From: Crossaster papposus
Taxonomy: Eukaryota; Echinodermata; Asteroidea; Velatida; Solasteridae
Length of the DNA: 64,000 nucleotides
Assembly: GCA_037893245.1 (NCBI GenBank)
Contig: JBAIAA010000401.1
Span: forward strand, 186,001 to 250,000
Reading direction: 5' to 3'
This document shows positions 36,301 through 41,210 of this stretch, one piece after another. The notes below the pieces were generated by a model. It was given only the letters and a program-made list of their open reading frames with translations. It made no database searches and had not been told where the DNA came from. Position 1 is the stretch's first letter. Each line of letters starts with the position of its first letter. The position numbers were made by a program, and so were the translations under genes.

Positions 36301-38512
36301 TGATGTAACATTTGGCACTTTCAGATCCAACAAATGTCCATGCTGTACTAGGGCATGTTAATCCACCGAGTGTGACCTTTTGTTAGTTTTGAATTGAATT
36401 TTGATGAAGAAAATTGTAACTGACTGGATTACAACCACGGTACAAGTGTGTTGTCAAAGTTTTATGAATTAAGTTTTGTTTTGTTTAAACAGTGATGCAG
36501 CCCACAGGGTACATCCAATGGCAGGGCAAGGTGCTAATCTTGGATTTGGAGATGTCACTTGTCTCAGAGACTCCTTAGTTTCAGCTGCTTGTATGGGCAA
36601 AGACCTCGGTATGTACTTAGTATACACAACATTTAATTTCATCTAAACAATGTCGCTTCCCAGGTTGTATCGTACAATATGGGCGTGATCCCTAGCCAAA
36701 CAGCAATCTGGTATTTATGACATCTGAATCGCCCCCTCGAACAAAGATAAGGATACTGACAATTGGAGAGACCGCTAACACAGGGCAAGATAGCTCAGTT
36801 GGCAGAGTGCCGGTCCGGTATTCCGGAGGTCGCAGGTTCGAGTCCTGCCTTGCAAATTTCTTTGTTCACTTTGAAATTATATTTAATCTGTTAGCGCTTG
36901 TGTTTATTCACTGGTCAATCCACAAAAATGAGTCTTGCGTTTCATACAAACTGTGGACACTCCTCTGTTTTTCGTGTAGTTAATAAAATGTTGGCTAATT
37001 ACTCATGGTTTTCTCGCTTCCAGTTTTTTCAACGTCAAATTTTGATGCTGGTGGGCCCCTCAAGTGTGTTTTTCTTCATTTTTCTACAGATAACCAAAAC
37101 CCCATTTTTCCTCTAAAGCTCTTATTGTTTTTAAAGGGTGGACTGTGGACGTGTGCAAGTCCACAATCCGTTATCTCTTCGTTTGTTCACAGTTCCCAAG
37201 TGTGTAAAACACCCCCAATCGGGGATCCTAAACCCTGTACTTTATAGTTAGGCATAAAAAAAAATGTTATGTTGGCGTAACGGGCCCAAAAAAATAGGGT
37301 AGGTAGGTAGGTAGGGATTTTTTTTAAATTTTTTTTCTCCCAGCAATGAAAATGATATGTTTTCTAATTGTTTAAGCCGGTAGTGATACAAGATAGCATG
37401 TCCAGGTTCAATATATACACAATCCACACTCACAACAATGATAAATGGTCAGAAATGGTTTCAAACGTATTTATAACTAGATTTATATCGATTTTAATCA
37501 TTAAATTTCGTCCCTTGAAAAAAAATATATCCAGGGTCGGCCGTATTTTTAGGGTCGGTCGGGTTACGCCAACATAACATTTTTTTTGTTATGCCTTATT
37601 CAGAATACCTCCCATATGTTTTTTTTACATGAATTTCAATCAGGTACCCTATTAAATGCAAACATAAACTCACGTGATGTGTCCCATAACAAAAATTCCC
37701 TCGGGATCTGTGGTCAATTTCATAGAGCTTTCAAGCATCTTGGTCTGGAGCATTGAATTTGTAATCTGTAGGTAAAGCTGTGGGTTCGAGTCCGGCCTGG
37801 GACTACGGTGCGTGTGCCCTTGGACAAGGTACTTTGTCACTCATTGCTTCTCTCCACCCAGGAGTAAATGGGTACCTGTGAGGACAGAGATGGTTATTGT
37901 GGTTGATTTAGCTGCTTTGCGCCGAAATGGCAACATCGAGCTGTATACTCCCCAGGGAGCTGAGATGGTATTTGGAATGTTTCATGGGCCCAATGACCGG
38001 GGAAATATTGTTAAGCGCTTTGAGACTTTGTTGATAAAGCGCTATATAAGCACTGCACATTATTATTATTATTTTTAACAACTTAGTTAGCATGAAAATT
38101 CTTCCTTGGCAAAAACAGTTACAAACCAATTTTCAGTAGATGTTTGTGACTGGTATTTAGTTGGTTTTCACTTAGCATGAAAAGCACATTAAGTTTTTGG
38201 CTGGTAATTAACCTGTTTTCACTGACTTTGTTTGTGCTTACTTGTTTTATGAAATTGGCCCCTGGTCTTAAAAACACAAACACCAATCTTTATTTTTTTT
38301 TCTTGCTCTCAGGATGTCTGTCGCATCTCCTTGAATACGAGACAAGCAGACAGCGTGCAGTCATTCCTGTTATTGCCGTCATTGACGGCTTGAAACGCCT
38401 CTATTCAACTGACAACCCTATGGCCGTGTTGGCACGGAGCCTGGGACTACAGGCCACAAACGCAATGATGCCACTAAAGCAACAGATAATAACCATGGCT
38501 ACTGGAAGATAG
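12275..38512 (+). CDS. COQ6: COQ6, ubiquinone biosynthesis flavin monooxygenase (whole gene, 11 exons)
   Basis: Eleven exons (12275-12379, 16119-16401, 17887-18030, 19382-19614, 21863-21950, 24654-24757, 27439-27501, 30950-31057, 32080-32282, 36493-36608, 38313-38512) keep frame at every junction and give 548 residues; human COQ6 is about 468, the excess being N-terminal. Family: FAD-dependent hydroxylase of the UbiH/COQ6 type, acting on the coenzyme Q ring precursor at the matrix face of the inner mitochondrial membrane. Visible motifs: Rossmann [20 protein letters not shown], the DG motif [11 protein letters not shown], and the second FAD motif [57 protein letters not shown] and the end [15 protein letters not shown] all match vertebrate COQ6. 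Introns are long and full of MITEs. AATAAA at 38832-38837 is a possible poly(A) signal. Exon 1 is the least certain part. Confidence 0.94.
12439..12471. repeat. Small perfect stem-loop
   Basis: ATGCACAAATGT and ACATTTGTGCAT with a 9-nt loop, 60 bp after the predicted COQ6 exon 1 donor. The function is unknown and it may be chance. Confidence 0.4.
12590..12925. repeat. Interspersed repeat family A (copy 2)
   Basis: GACGCACTTTTGGAAATTTT, CAATTCAAATTGTGACTCGG and TATTTTGAGCACTTTTG match the copy at 3725-4160 in the same orientation. Confidence 0.7.
13051..13134. repeat. Perfect 84-bp palindrome
   Basis: 42-nt arms from TAAGATTATATGAGCTAATC inwards, centred on AGATCT between 13092 and 13093, with no mismatch and no loop. 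The left arm is family E sequence; the right arm is its exact inverted copy. Confidence 0.92.
13134..13787. mobile_element. TIR element AAGGCCCAGTCCCA with GTGCGTGAT-type interior
   Basis: Ends AAGGCCCAGTCCCACTGC and AATGGGACTGGGCCTT. The interior is a long run of variants of TGCGTGATNCAT and CATCAGTGAT, giving many CpGs. The superfamily is unclear and no target duplication could be assigned because the left side is the palindrome. Confidence 0.72.
13892..14627. mobile_element. hAT-type non-autonomous element (copy 1)
   Basis: Ends TAGTGCTGGGCGAG and CTCGCCCAGCACTA, with an exact 8-bp target duplication CTGTAGTG at 13884-13891 and 14628-14635. Subterminal ACTCGCGAGTAATCGAGTAC repeats are typical of hAT elements. 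No transposase frame. Confidence 0.88.
14811..15000. mobile_element. MITE family P (copy 1) with a CRE-like site
   Basis: Ends AATAAAGGGGTTGCATTGAC and GTCATGTGCATGAACTTTATT. It contains CACGCGCTACGCGTATGCGC and, at 14976-14983, the palindrome TGACGTCA. COQ6 intron 1. Confidence 0.75.
15079..15444. mobile_element. MITE family B (copy 3)
   Basis: TTTAAAGGTGGATACACCAT to GGTGTTTCCTACCTTTAA with all interior blocks. Confidence 0.8.
15444..15832. mobile_element. MITE related to family B, abutting copy 3
   Basis: AAAGATAGTAAACACCATTT to GATGTATACTACTTTTAAA. The ends are family B-like but the interior differs (TACCTTACTTGACTGTGAGT). It shares the flanking TTAAA with its neighbour. Confidence 0.65.
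15906..16080. mobile_element. MITE family P (copy 2), 38 bp before COQ6 exon 2
   Basis: AATAAAGGGGTTGCATTGAC to GTCATATGCATGAACTTTATT. It carries two TGACGTCA sites, 15922-15929 and 16056-16063. Its right end is next to the COQ6 exon 2 polypyrimidine tract. Confidence 0.78.
16119..16401 (+). CDS. COQ6: COQ6 exon 2 (presequence and first FAD motif)
   Basis: Acceptor TGTCTGTCTGTATCTTAG, donor G|GTAAGC. It encodes about 75 residues of Ser/Ala-rich leader (including ARSFCSQG, a plausible presequence-cleavage neighbourhood) and then [20 protein letters not shown]. The leader is longer than in human COQ6. The right end of a MITE (15906-16080) lies only 38 bp before this exon. Confidence 0.88.
16456..16908. 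mobile_element. MITE family G (copy 1), GTGACCC termini
   Basis: GTGACCCACTCTGCAAAAAT plus GAGTCTGATGT are mirrored by ACATCAGACTAATTTTTGCA and GAGCGGGTCAC. COQ6 intron 2. Confidence 0.78.
16972..17229. repeat. Fold-back with ~95-bp arms
   Basis: Left arm TTTTGCATTCAAAGCGGACA to AAATGCTCAAAATTCACATCC, mirrored with a few mismatches at 17135-17229. The loop repeats ATTCACATCC. Confidence 0.8.
17500..17812. repeat. Interspersed repeat family E (copy 3, uninterrupted)
   Basis: Continuous version: ACTGCCAGACGTAGCGCAG, CTGTCAACACCAGTGAATCA, CCACAGTCTATGACTGTGTG, GACTCTGAAGCAGTTTGACG, CCAAAATACCCTGTGGAGGG. It serves as the empty reference for the two interrupted copies. Confidence 0.7.
17887..18030 (+). 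CDS. COQ6: COQ6 exon 3
   Basis: Encodes [19 protein letters not shown] to [24 protein letters not shown] is the family's conserved post-Rossmann motif. Acceptor TTGTTTACAG, donor CTA|GTAAG, phase 1 on both sides. Confidence 0.94.
18106..18497 (-). mobile_element. tRNA-derived SINE with ATT-rich tail
   Basis: Minus strand: ACGTGGCCGAGCGGTTAGGA (A box, Leu/Ser-tRNA-like), GATCGAATCCCGG (B box), then the body TGCTTCGTCCTTCAAATGGG and AAAGAGAAGGGGTTTGCCCC, ending in an AATAATAAT tail. COQ6 intron 3. Confidence 0.8.
18684..19027 (+). mobile_element. SINE with (ATT)n tail, family 'GGTTATTGTGGTTGATTTAG' (copy 1)
   Basis: The head has GTCTCGTGGTCTGGAGCA and a B-box-like GAGTTCAAATTCGATC; the body has GGTTATTGTGGTTGATTTAG; the 3' end is TTATATAAGAACTGATTATT then ATT repeats. 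Other copies: 25352-25722 (inverted) and 37738-38078. Confidence 0.8.
19120..19322 (-). mobile_element. MITE family C (copy 3)
   Basis: Reverse orientation, ending TCCTGGCGCGAACTGGTTAA. The outer left end is replaced by unrelated sequence. It stops 60 bp before COQ6 exon 4. Confidence 0.72.
19382..19614 (+). CDS. COQ6: COQ6 exon 4
   Basis: Encodes [20 protein letters not shown] to [10 protein letters not shown], with [12 protein letters not shown] and [12 protein letters not shown] closely matching human COQ6. Acceptor TTTCTCTCTAG, donor AAG|GTATTT. Confidence 0.95.
19722..20607. mobile_element. MITE family G (copy 2)
   Basis: GTGACCGGCTCTACAAAACG mirrored by TTTTTGTAGAGCCGGTCA. The interior contains many AGTACT/TAGTATT words around 20025-20430. 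Confidence 0.72.
20613..20767. mobile_element. Hairpin MITE (family G-like), near-perfect 155-bp fold-back
   Basis: GTGACCCAGCACGAGTAAAT to its mirror ATTTACTCATGCTGGGTCAC. The arms are nearly identical with a few mismatches and centre on the AAGCTAAACAAGCTT region. It directly follows the previous element. Confidence 0.85.
21590..21835 (+). mobile_element. LINE 3' end (RTE-like) or derived SINE, copy 1
   Basis: Shares GATCTGGATCCAGATTAATT, CCTTGACCCGAAAGCTAT, CCAGTAGTATTTTCTGTAATCCTGCTAACAA-type text and GCCGGCAAAAACATA with 25290-25860; this layout is common in marine RTE LINE tails. COQ6 intron 4. Confidence 0.6.
21863..21950 (+). CDS. COQ6: COQ6 exon 5
   Basis: Encodes [20 protein letters not shown] then KIIKTRIII, the less conserved beta-sheet insert before the DG motif. 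Acceptor CTACACTAG, donor ATCG|GTATG; phase 0 in, phase 1 out. Confidence 0.93.
22125..22630. mobile_element. MITE family B (copy 4), split by a family C element
   Basis: The left half has ATGATTCTAGGCATCCAGCA and GATTGTAAATCTTTAAACAG; the right half resumes at 22559 and ends GGTGTATCCTACCTC. The family C copy 22315-22558 sits between. Confidence 0.72.
22315..22558 (+). mobile_element. MITE family C (copy 4) nested in family B
   Basis: TTAACCAATTCGTGCCGGGA to CTCCGGCTTGAACTAGTTAA. Both TTAA flanks are present and the host family B sequence continues on either side, so the order of insertion is clear. Confidence 0.85.
22625..22775 (-). repeat. Family E repeat (copy 4, partial, inverted)
   Basis: Inverted match to family E ends: CTCCAGGATATTTTGGCTAG and CTGGGTCTGGCAGGGTTAG. 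Confidence 0.55.
22795..23000. repeat. Interspersed repeat family A (copy 3, partial)
   Basis: CGTCAGTTGTGCAATTTTAT, then AAAGGTGCTGACAAATAAC (present twice in tandem here) and GCCGAGTCACAATTTGAAT match the other family A copies. Confidence 0.6.
23100..23255. mobile_element. MITE family B (copy 5, right half only)
   Basis: ATTACAGGATATCTAGCGCA to GGTGTATCCCACCTTTAA. Confidence 0.7.
23293..23500. mobile_element. MITE, GGGGCCCAATTTCAT family (copy 3)
   Basis: GGGGCCCAATTTCATGCCAT with interior GTTAGCAGA and GCACAGAATTCT-type modules. The right end is decayed. Confidence 0.5.
23964..24606. mobile_element. MITE family G (copy 4)
   Basis: CATGACCTGCTCTGTGAAAA plus TGAGTCAGATGTC, mirrored by GACATCTGACTCATTTTCAC and AGAGCGGGTCACAT. 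Interior GTACAAACAAAGAAAATTAT text recurs at 63970-64000. It ends 48 bp before COQ6 exon 6. Confidence 0.78.
24654..24757 (+). CDS. COQ6: COQ6 exon 6 (DG motif)
   Basis: Encodes [20 protein letters not shown] then [19 protein letters not shown] binds FAD and possibly NAD(P)H in the class A flavoprotein hydroxylases. Acceptor CATAATAG, donor GAG|GTAGC. Confidence 0.95.
24830..25240 (+). mobile_element. LINE 3' end with (ACTC)n tail
   Basis: GGCACGGCGTTAAACCCAAA followed by ACTCACTAACTCACTCAC is a well-known LINE tail in aquatic animals. A weak reading frame precedes it. It is 5' truncated. Confidence 0.6.
25290..25860 (+). mobile_element. LINE 3' end (RTE-like), copy 2, split by a SINE
   Basis: The left part ends AATCTGAAAATGTTATGGAAT; the right part resumes at CCTTGACCCGCAAGCTATAT and ends CTCCTTGGTGGAGGTAAT. 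The copy at 21590 is uninterrupted at this point. Confidence 0.65.
25352..25722 (-). mobile_element. SINE with (ATT)n tail (copy 2, inverted), nested in a LINE end
   Basis: Inverse of the SINE at 37738-38078: the AAT run at 25352-25373, then GCGCTTTATCACTAACGGTA, to GACCACGAGGCCACGGCACT. Confidence 0.85.
26161..26525. mobile_element. TTAA-flanked MITE, AAAGGGATCGTATACGTTTG termini
   Basis: TTAAAGGGATCGTATACGTT and AACGTATACGATCCCTTTAA, about 25 bp of perfect inverted repeat. The ends are similar in style to family B but the interior differs. COQ6 intron 6. Confidence 0.85.
26790..27430. repeat. Triplicated TTATTGCCATGTTCTGACAC segment around a MITE
   Basis: GCTTATTGCCATGTTCTGAC with ATAATTTCATCTGACAACCT occurs at about 26829, 26931 and 27330. 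A family G MITE (27034-27315) lies between the second and third copies. Confidence 0.65.
27034..27315. mobile_element. MITE family G (copy 5)
   Basis: GTGACCCGCTCCATCGAAAT plus CAGGAATAAGT, mirrored by ACTTATTCCTGATTACGATG and GAGCGGGTCAC. Confidence 0.8.
27439..27501 (+). CDS. COQ6: COQ6 exon 7
   Basis: 21 codons, [20 protein letters not shown] then P, matching human [20 protein letters not shown]. Acceptor CAATTCAG, donor CCG|GTGAGT. Confidence 0.95.
27595..27804 (+). mobile_element. MITE family C (copy 5)
   Basis: TTAACCAGTTCGCGCCGGGA to GGCGCGAACTGGTTAA. Its right TTAA is also the left TTAA of the following family B copy. Confidence 0.87.
27801..28162. mobile_element. MITE family B (copy 6), sharing a TTAA with family C
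   Basis: TTAAAGGTAGGATACACCAT to GCAAATGGTTTATCTTACTT. The right end is decayed. Confidence 0.82.
28231..28382. mobile_element. MITE, GGGGCCAA family (copy 4)
   Basis: AGGGGCCAAAATTCCATGTG to CAGCTCTATGAAATTGGCCCC. Confidence 0.6.
28645..29630. mobile_element. hAT-type non-autonomous element (copy 2), split by a LINE end
   Basis: Ends TAGTGCTGGGCGAG and CTCGCCCAGCACTA. The flanks CTGTAAAA and CTGTAACA differ at one position of the 8-bp duplication. The body is homologous to 13892-14627. Confidence 0.85.
29324..29582 (+). mobile_element. LINE 3' end (CR1/L2-like) nested in a hAT element
   Basis: Encodes [20 protein letters not shown] then [20 protein letters not shown], the standard reverse-transcriptase C-terminus, followed by GGCGCTATACAAATCCAG and an ATT tail. 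Confidence 0.82.
29715..29930. mobile_element. MITE with paired TGACGTCA sites
   Basis: Imperfect inverted ends around AAGCCTGGTTC / GAACCGGCCTTT. TGACGTCA lies at 29751-29758 and 29875-29882 in mirrored contexts (AGTTTGTGACGTCACA and its inverse). COQ6 intron 7. Confidence 0.55.
30060..30880. repeat. Interspersed repeat family J (copy 1), split by family B
   Basis: Matches 62440-62900 over most of its length, for example AAACCAACCTAATGT, CCAATGCACAAAATGT, TTACACAAGAATAACACAAA. The family B MITE 30401-30743 interrupts it. Confidence 0.75.
30401..30743. mobile_element. MITE family B (copy 7), nested in family J
   Basis: TTTTAAAGGTAGGATACACC to GGTGTATCCTACCTTGAAA. The family J copy at 62440 lacks it, so it marks the insertion. 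Confidence 0.85.
30950..31057 (+). CDS. COQ6: COQ6 exon 8
   Basis: 36 codons, [20 protein letters not shown] to [12 protein letters not shown], matching human SSLVWSTSHEHAAEL and EEKFVDAVNSAF. Acceptor TCTTCACAG, donor TTT|GTAAGT. Confidence 0.95.
31058..32079. other. COQ6: COQ6 intron 8, no recognised repeat
   Basis: About 1 kb of AT-rich intron. I see no element ends, inverted repeats or exon-like open frames in it. Confidence 0.5.
32080..32282 (+). CDS. COQ6: COQ6 exon 9
   Basis: Encodes [14 protein letters not shown] to [28 protein letters not shown] and RVALIG align with human COQ6. Acceptor TTTGTCTACAG, donor GG|GTAAGC, leaving phase 2. Confidence 0.95.
32345..32545. repeat. ~200-bp fold-back with GC-rich arms
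   Basis: ACACATATGGACTGGCAATG to its mirror CATGCCAGTCCATATGTGT. The inner arms include GAGCACGTCTATTCCCCCC and GACCTATTTCCC; centre near GGCCAAAGGCC. A few mismatches. Confidence 0.85.
32860..33015 (-). mobile_element. tRNA-like SINE or MITE, GATAGC...GGTTCGAGTCC family (copy 1, inverted)
   Basis: Inverted version of 36785-36855: GGACTCGAACCTGCCACCTC, then TCGAGGGCGCTAGTCAG. The flank GTTCAAAGTGAACAAAGAAA is shared with the other copies. Confidence 0.65.
33068..33265 (+). mobile_element. tRNA-like SINE or MITE, same family (copy 2)
   Basis: AATGTCGCTTCCCAGGTTGT, CGCCCTCGAACAAA, AGATAGCTCAGTTGGTAGAG (A-box-like) and a damaged B box, GCAAGTTTGGGTACC. Confidence 0.65.
33524..34070. mobile_element. 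TIR element CATAAGCATGGAGAGTCTGA, hosting another MITE
   Basis: The left CATAAGCATGGAGAGTCT and AAACTGGCAACTCTACAC are mirrored by GTGTAAAGTTGCCAGTTCAA and GGCTCTCCATTCTTATG. The inner insertion occupies 33575-33970. Confidence 0.75.
33575..33970. mobile_element. MITE with GGGGCCGATTTCACGAAA termini (nested)
   Basis: GGGGCCGATTTCACGAAACT and GCTTCGTTAAATCGGCCCC, with many TTAGGACGAGTC and CCTAAGACG words in both arms. Confidence 0.82.
34886..35096. repeat. Tandem duplication of ~87 bp
   Basis: TTCACAAGCTGCCTTGACGC ... TTGCATGTGTCGATG ... GGAGTGTTTTTCAGT at 34886-34975 recurs diverged at 35010-35096. Confidence 0.75.
35213..35573. mobile_element. MITE family B (copy 8)
   Basis: ATTAAAGGTAGGATACACCA to GGTGTATCCTACCTTTAAA, all interior blocks. 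Confidence 0.83.
35848..35881. repeat. Short perfect palindrome (34 bp)
   Basis: ATTCTAACTGTATTGTG followed by its inverted copy, centred on GTAC. COQ6 intron 9. Confidence 0.75.
36085..36296 (+). mobile_element. MITE family C (copy 6), decayed right end
   Basis: TTAACCAGTTGGCGCGGGAT at the left; the right end lost the GGCGCGAACTGG block and has a CGTGTACATGTAT repeat instead. Confidence 0.72.
36493..36608 (+). CDS. COQ6: COQ6 exon 10 (second FAD motif)
   Basis: Encodes [20 protein letters not shown] to SAACMGKDL. This is the signature GD(A)AHxxxPxxGQG motif that contacts the FAD ribose/pyrophosphate. Acceptor TTTAAACAG, donor CTCG|GTATG. Confidence 0.96.
36640..36880 (+). mobile_element. 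tRNA-like SINE or MITE (copy 3, best preserved)
   Basis: GCAAGATAGCTCAGTTGGCA and CGCAGGTTCGAGTCCTGCC give A- and B-box-like sequences in a roughly tRNA-sized fold (36782-36853). It is preceded by AATGTCGCTTCCCAGGTTGT as in copy 2. The conserved flanks show that it is a repeat, not a free tRNA gene. Confidence 0.7.
37250..37596. mobile_element. MITE with AGGCATAAAAAAAAATGTTA termini
   Basis: AGGCATAAAAAAAAATGTTA and TGTTGGCGTAACGGGC, mirrored by GGGTTACGCCAACATAACAT and TTATGCCT. Subterminal TAGGTAGG run and GGGTCGG words. Confidence 0.8.
37703..38272. mobile_element. MITE, GGTCAATTTCATAGAGCT family (copy 5), split by a SINE
   Basis: The left end is at GGTCAATTTCATAGAGCTTT; the body resumes after the SINE with TTAGTTAGCATGAAAATTCT and ends TTTTATGAAATTGGCCCC. 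It lies right before COQ6 exon 11. Confidence 0.72.
37738..38078 (+). mobile_element. SINE with (ATT)n tail (copy 3), nested in a MITE
   Basis: CTTGGTCTGGAGCATTGAAT, B box GGGTTCGAGTCC, body GGTTATTGTGGTTGATTTAG, end GCGCTATATAAGCACTGCAC then ATTATT. Confidence 0.87.
38313..38512 (+). CDS. COQ6: COQ6 exon 11 (C-terminus)
   Basis: Encodes [18 protein letters not shown] to [13 protein letters not shown] and a TAG stop. KRLYST, GLQATNA and PLKxQI are family-conserved. Acceptor TCTTGCTCTCAG. Confidence 0.95.
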
Positions 38513-38604
38513 TAATATGCTGGAAATGCAGTTAATAATTGACACTAGGAAAGTGTATGATGTGATTTAAACAAAAAAAACATTTCAAAAGACATCCTAA
38601 GTCC

Positions 38605-38785
38605 AAAGGTCGTATACACCATTTGCAGACATATACAATTTTACTACCAAATTATTAAGAAATATCTTATTTGAACGTAAATAATGATTCTAAGCATCCA
38701 GCAAAATTATTGTGCTAGGTATCTTGTCATTGTTCCGAAAATTGACATTTTCTTAAAATTTATTTACGATTACCAGACGGAAATA
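38605..38785. mobile_element. MITE family B (copy 9, left half)
   Basis: CAAAGGTCGTATACACCATT to GATTACCAGACGGAAAT; the right half is missing. It lies in the COQ6 3' region. Confidence 0.7.
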
Positions 38786-38850
38786 CAGACTCGTTTGTAG
38801 TATTGCGCATATGCCTTGTGAGGTTTCAAACAATAAAGCGACCAGTGCTA

Positions 38851-39032
38851 TTAACCAGTTTGCGCCGGAGGACATTATATAAACACAAAGTTTCCCCTAG
38901 ATTTAAAACGGATGATGCATAAACACGCCACGAGCAAGACCAGAAATGCGTGGGTGTGCTTCCCAAGACTATCGGCCTAAACCTGCCTCGGATTGAGTTT
39001 CGGTAAAAATAATCCCGGCGCAAACTGGTTAA
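38851..39032 (-). mobile_element. MITE family C (copy 7)
   Basis: TTAACCAGTTTGCGCCGGAG to CCCGGCGCAAACTGGTTAA, both TTAA flanks intact; about 60 bp shorter than the long form. Confidence 0.83.
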
Positions 39033-39415
39033 ACAGGAAACTTATAATGCACTGTTTTAAACGTGCCTGTCTTTAAAGTAACTTTCTAAGTACATTGTAT
39101 GATCTTATACACAAGCAGATATATAGTCTTAGCAACATTTTATTTCTTGAAAAATTAACTCTATTCCCATCAAAGCCAAGTTACTTCACTCATCAGCGCA
39201 TGAGTGGAAAGATGAGTGTTTAAGTATAATACATTTTCCAGTAAAAAAGTTTATCAGCCCAAATCTAATTCCCTACCCATCAACTTCTGACTTCTCTGAA
39301 AACTAAAGTTGGAACATTCCAAGGGTTTTAATAATGGGAAATCTACTGTTAGAGAAACGATTAGAGCAAAGGGCTACCTACCGTGAGGTCCCTGGTTCAC
39401 CGATGCTGAAATTGT

Positions 39416-39644
39416 TTAACCAGTTTGCGCCCGGATTATTTTAACAATGCCGAGCCAACGGGCGGGATTATTTTTAACGAAACTATCTGAAGCGTGTTCA
39501 GGCTGATTGTCTTGGGAAGCACACCCACGCATTTCCGGCCTTGCGCGCTGCTGACATACATTTCCGAACTTGAACTTGGCGTGTTTATGCGTCATCCGTT
39601 TTGAATTTTGGGAAATGTTTGCGTTTATATACAGTTATGCTCGA
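39416..39644 (+). mobile_element. MITE family C (copy 8), right end missing
   Basis: TTTAACCAGTTTGCGCCCGG to TTTGCGTTTATATAC, where the family sequence stops and ACGCGT-rich sequence begins. Confidence 0.75.
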
Positions 39645-39649
39645 AATTA

Positions 39650-41210
39650 TGATCACTTTACGCGTATGGGTTTACGCGTAGAATGCTACGCGTATGATAC
39701 GTCAATAAAATGTTACTGCTAAGCTTGTAAATTCTGCTAAGACATGCTTCCGCGTTAAGCCTACGCGTGAGTCTACGCGTATTTGCCGTGTTTCGGGAAT
39801 TTACGTGAGGACGCGTTAATGTGCGAGAAGTAGCATTCGCGAAGATACGCGTATCAATAACGTACACCCGTCTACGTCTCTCTTGCACCAAAGAATTGTT
39901 TGACAATATTTCAATTTGTTACTCCCCACACCCAACAAGAACGAGACGGAGTTAGGTTTTAGCCTTACCTGTATCACGGTACGCTACCCTTATTTGTTTG
40001 CAACGATCGTCCTGTAAGTTATAACCCGAATTGGTGATCATAGCGCCTCTTGTTTTCTTGATCAAATCAAATAATTATTAAAATGTCACCGCAGATCAGG
40101 TCAATTGTAGATCCTGTATTACGATAAGCTGTCCTTGTTTGCAACGATCGCCCTGTAAGTTATAACCCGAATTGGTGATCATAGCGCCCCTTGCTTTCTT
40201 GATCGAATCAAATAATAATTAAAATGTCACCGGCAGAAGTAAATTGTGGATCCCGCTTACAGGGATTGTCTTGTCCTTGTTCCTTTCTGTTCTGCTCTTG
40301 TCTGTTAAGGTTATTTTTAGGCGACCTGTTTTTTGTTCATCTTTCAGTCCTTCATCGGCCACCTCCTATTTACGCAAGGGGATTCGCTCGTCAGTTTGAA
40401 AACTAAATGTCGCTTTGTTCAATCAATATTCCCCACTTTATTTACAATCTGGTATACCAAACAAAACAGGCACAATTACATGTAACTGTCCACAGTATCA
40501 TAGTTTCTTCAAGTCACAACCAACAAATTTCACAACGTCAACGGTCACTTCGCCTGACGAGTCCAGATAGCCAGCTTGTATAATCTGCTGATAAGGCATG
40601 TCTCCGCGTAAGCCAACGCGTGTATGCGAAGTAGACTTCGCGAAGATACGCGTATCAATAGCGTACGCCCGTCTACGTCTCTCTTGCACCAACGCAAGTT
40701 TTTCCAACTCTGTCCAAAAAGTTTGGTTTTGACAATAATTTGTTACTCCCCACACCCCAAAAAGAAGGAAACGAAGTCAGGTTTTAAGCCTTACCTGCAT
40801 TATGGTACGCTGTCTTTATTTGTTTGCTTGATTAAATCAAAATTTTATTAAAATGTCACCAGCAGAAGTCAATTAGGGATCCCGCTTGCAAGGATTGTCT
40901 CGTCCGTGTTCCTTTCTGTTCTGCTCTTGTCTGTTAAGGTTATTTGTGTACGTCTTTCTGTCCTTCACTTGCCACCGTGCAATTACGAAAGGGGATTCGC
41001 TCGTCGTCAGTTGCAAATTAATGTCGCTTTGTTCAAATTCCTCCATGGTTCAATCAATATTTCCCACTTCATTTAAAATCTGTTGCCGAACAAAAGGCAC
41101 AGATAACTGGTCACAATATCATTTCTTTAAGTCACAACCAACACATTTCACAACGTCAAACACTTCGCCTGACTGAGTTTAGATAGCCTAATAATCTTTG
41201 TGGTTTCCTC
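39650..41210. repeat. Diverged tandem duplication with ACGCGT-rich parts
   Basis: 39738-40560 and 40584-41200 share ACGCGTATCAATA, CGTCTACGTCTCTCTTGCAC, TTGTTACTCCCCACACCC, TTGATTAAATCAAA-like, CTGTTCTGCTCTTGTCTGTT and GGGGATTCGCTCGTC. A smaller duplication of ~80 bp (GATCGTCCTGTAAGTTATAA) lies at 40005 and 40145. Both copies keep a minus-strand reading LVQERRRRxYxIDTRIFA. Nature unknown. Confidence 0.7.

Noticed and set aside
36782-36853. Possible tRNA gene
   Set aside because: A and B boxes are present, but the same sequence with the same flanks recurs at 33180 and inverted at 32880, so it is a tRNA-like repeat rather than a tRNA gene.
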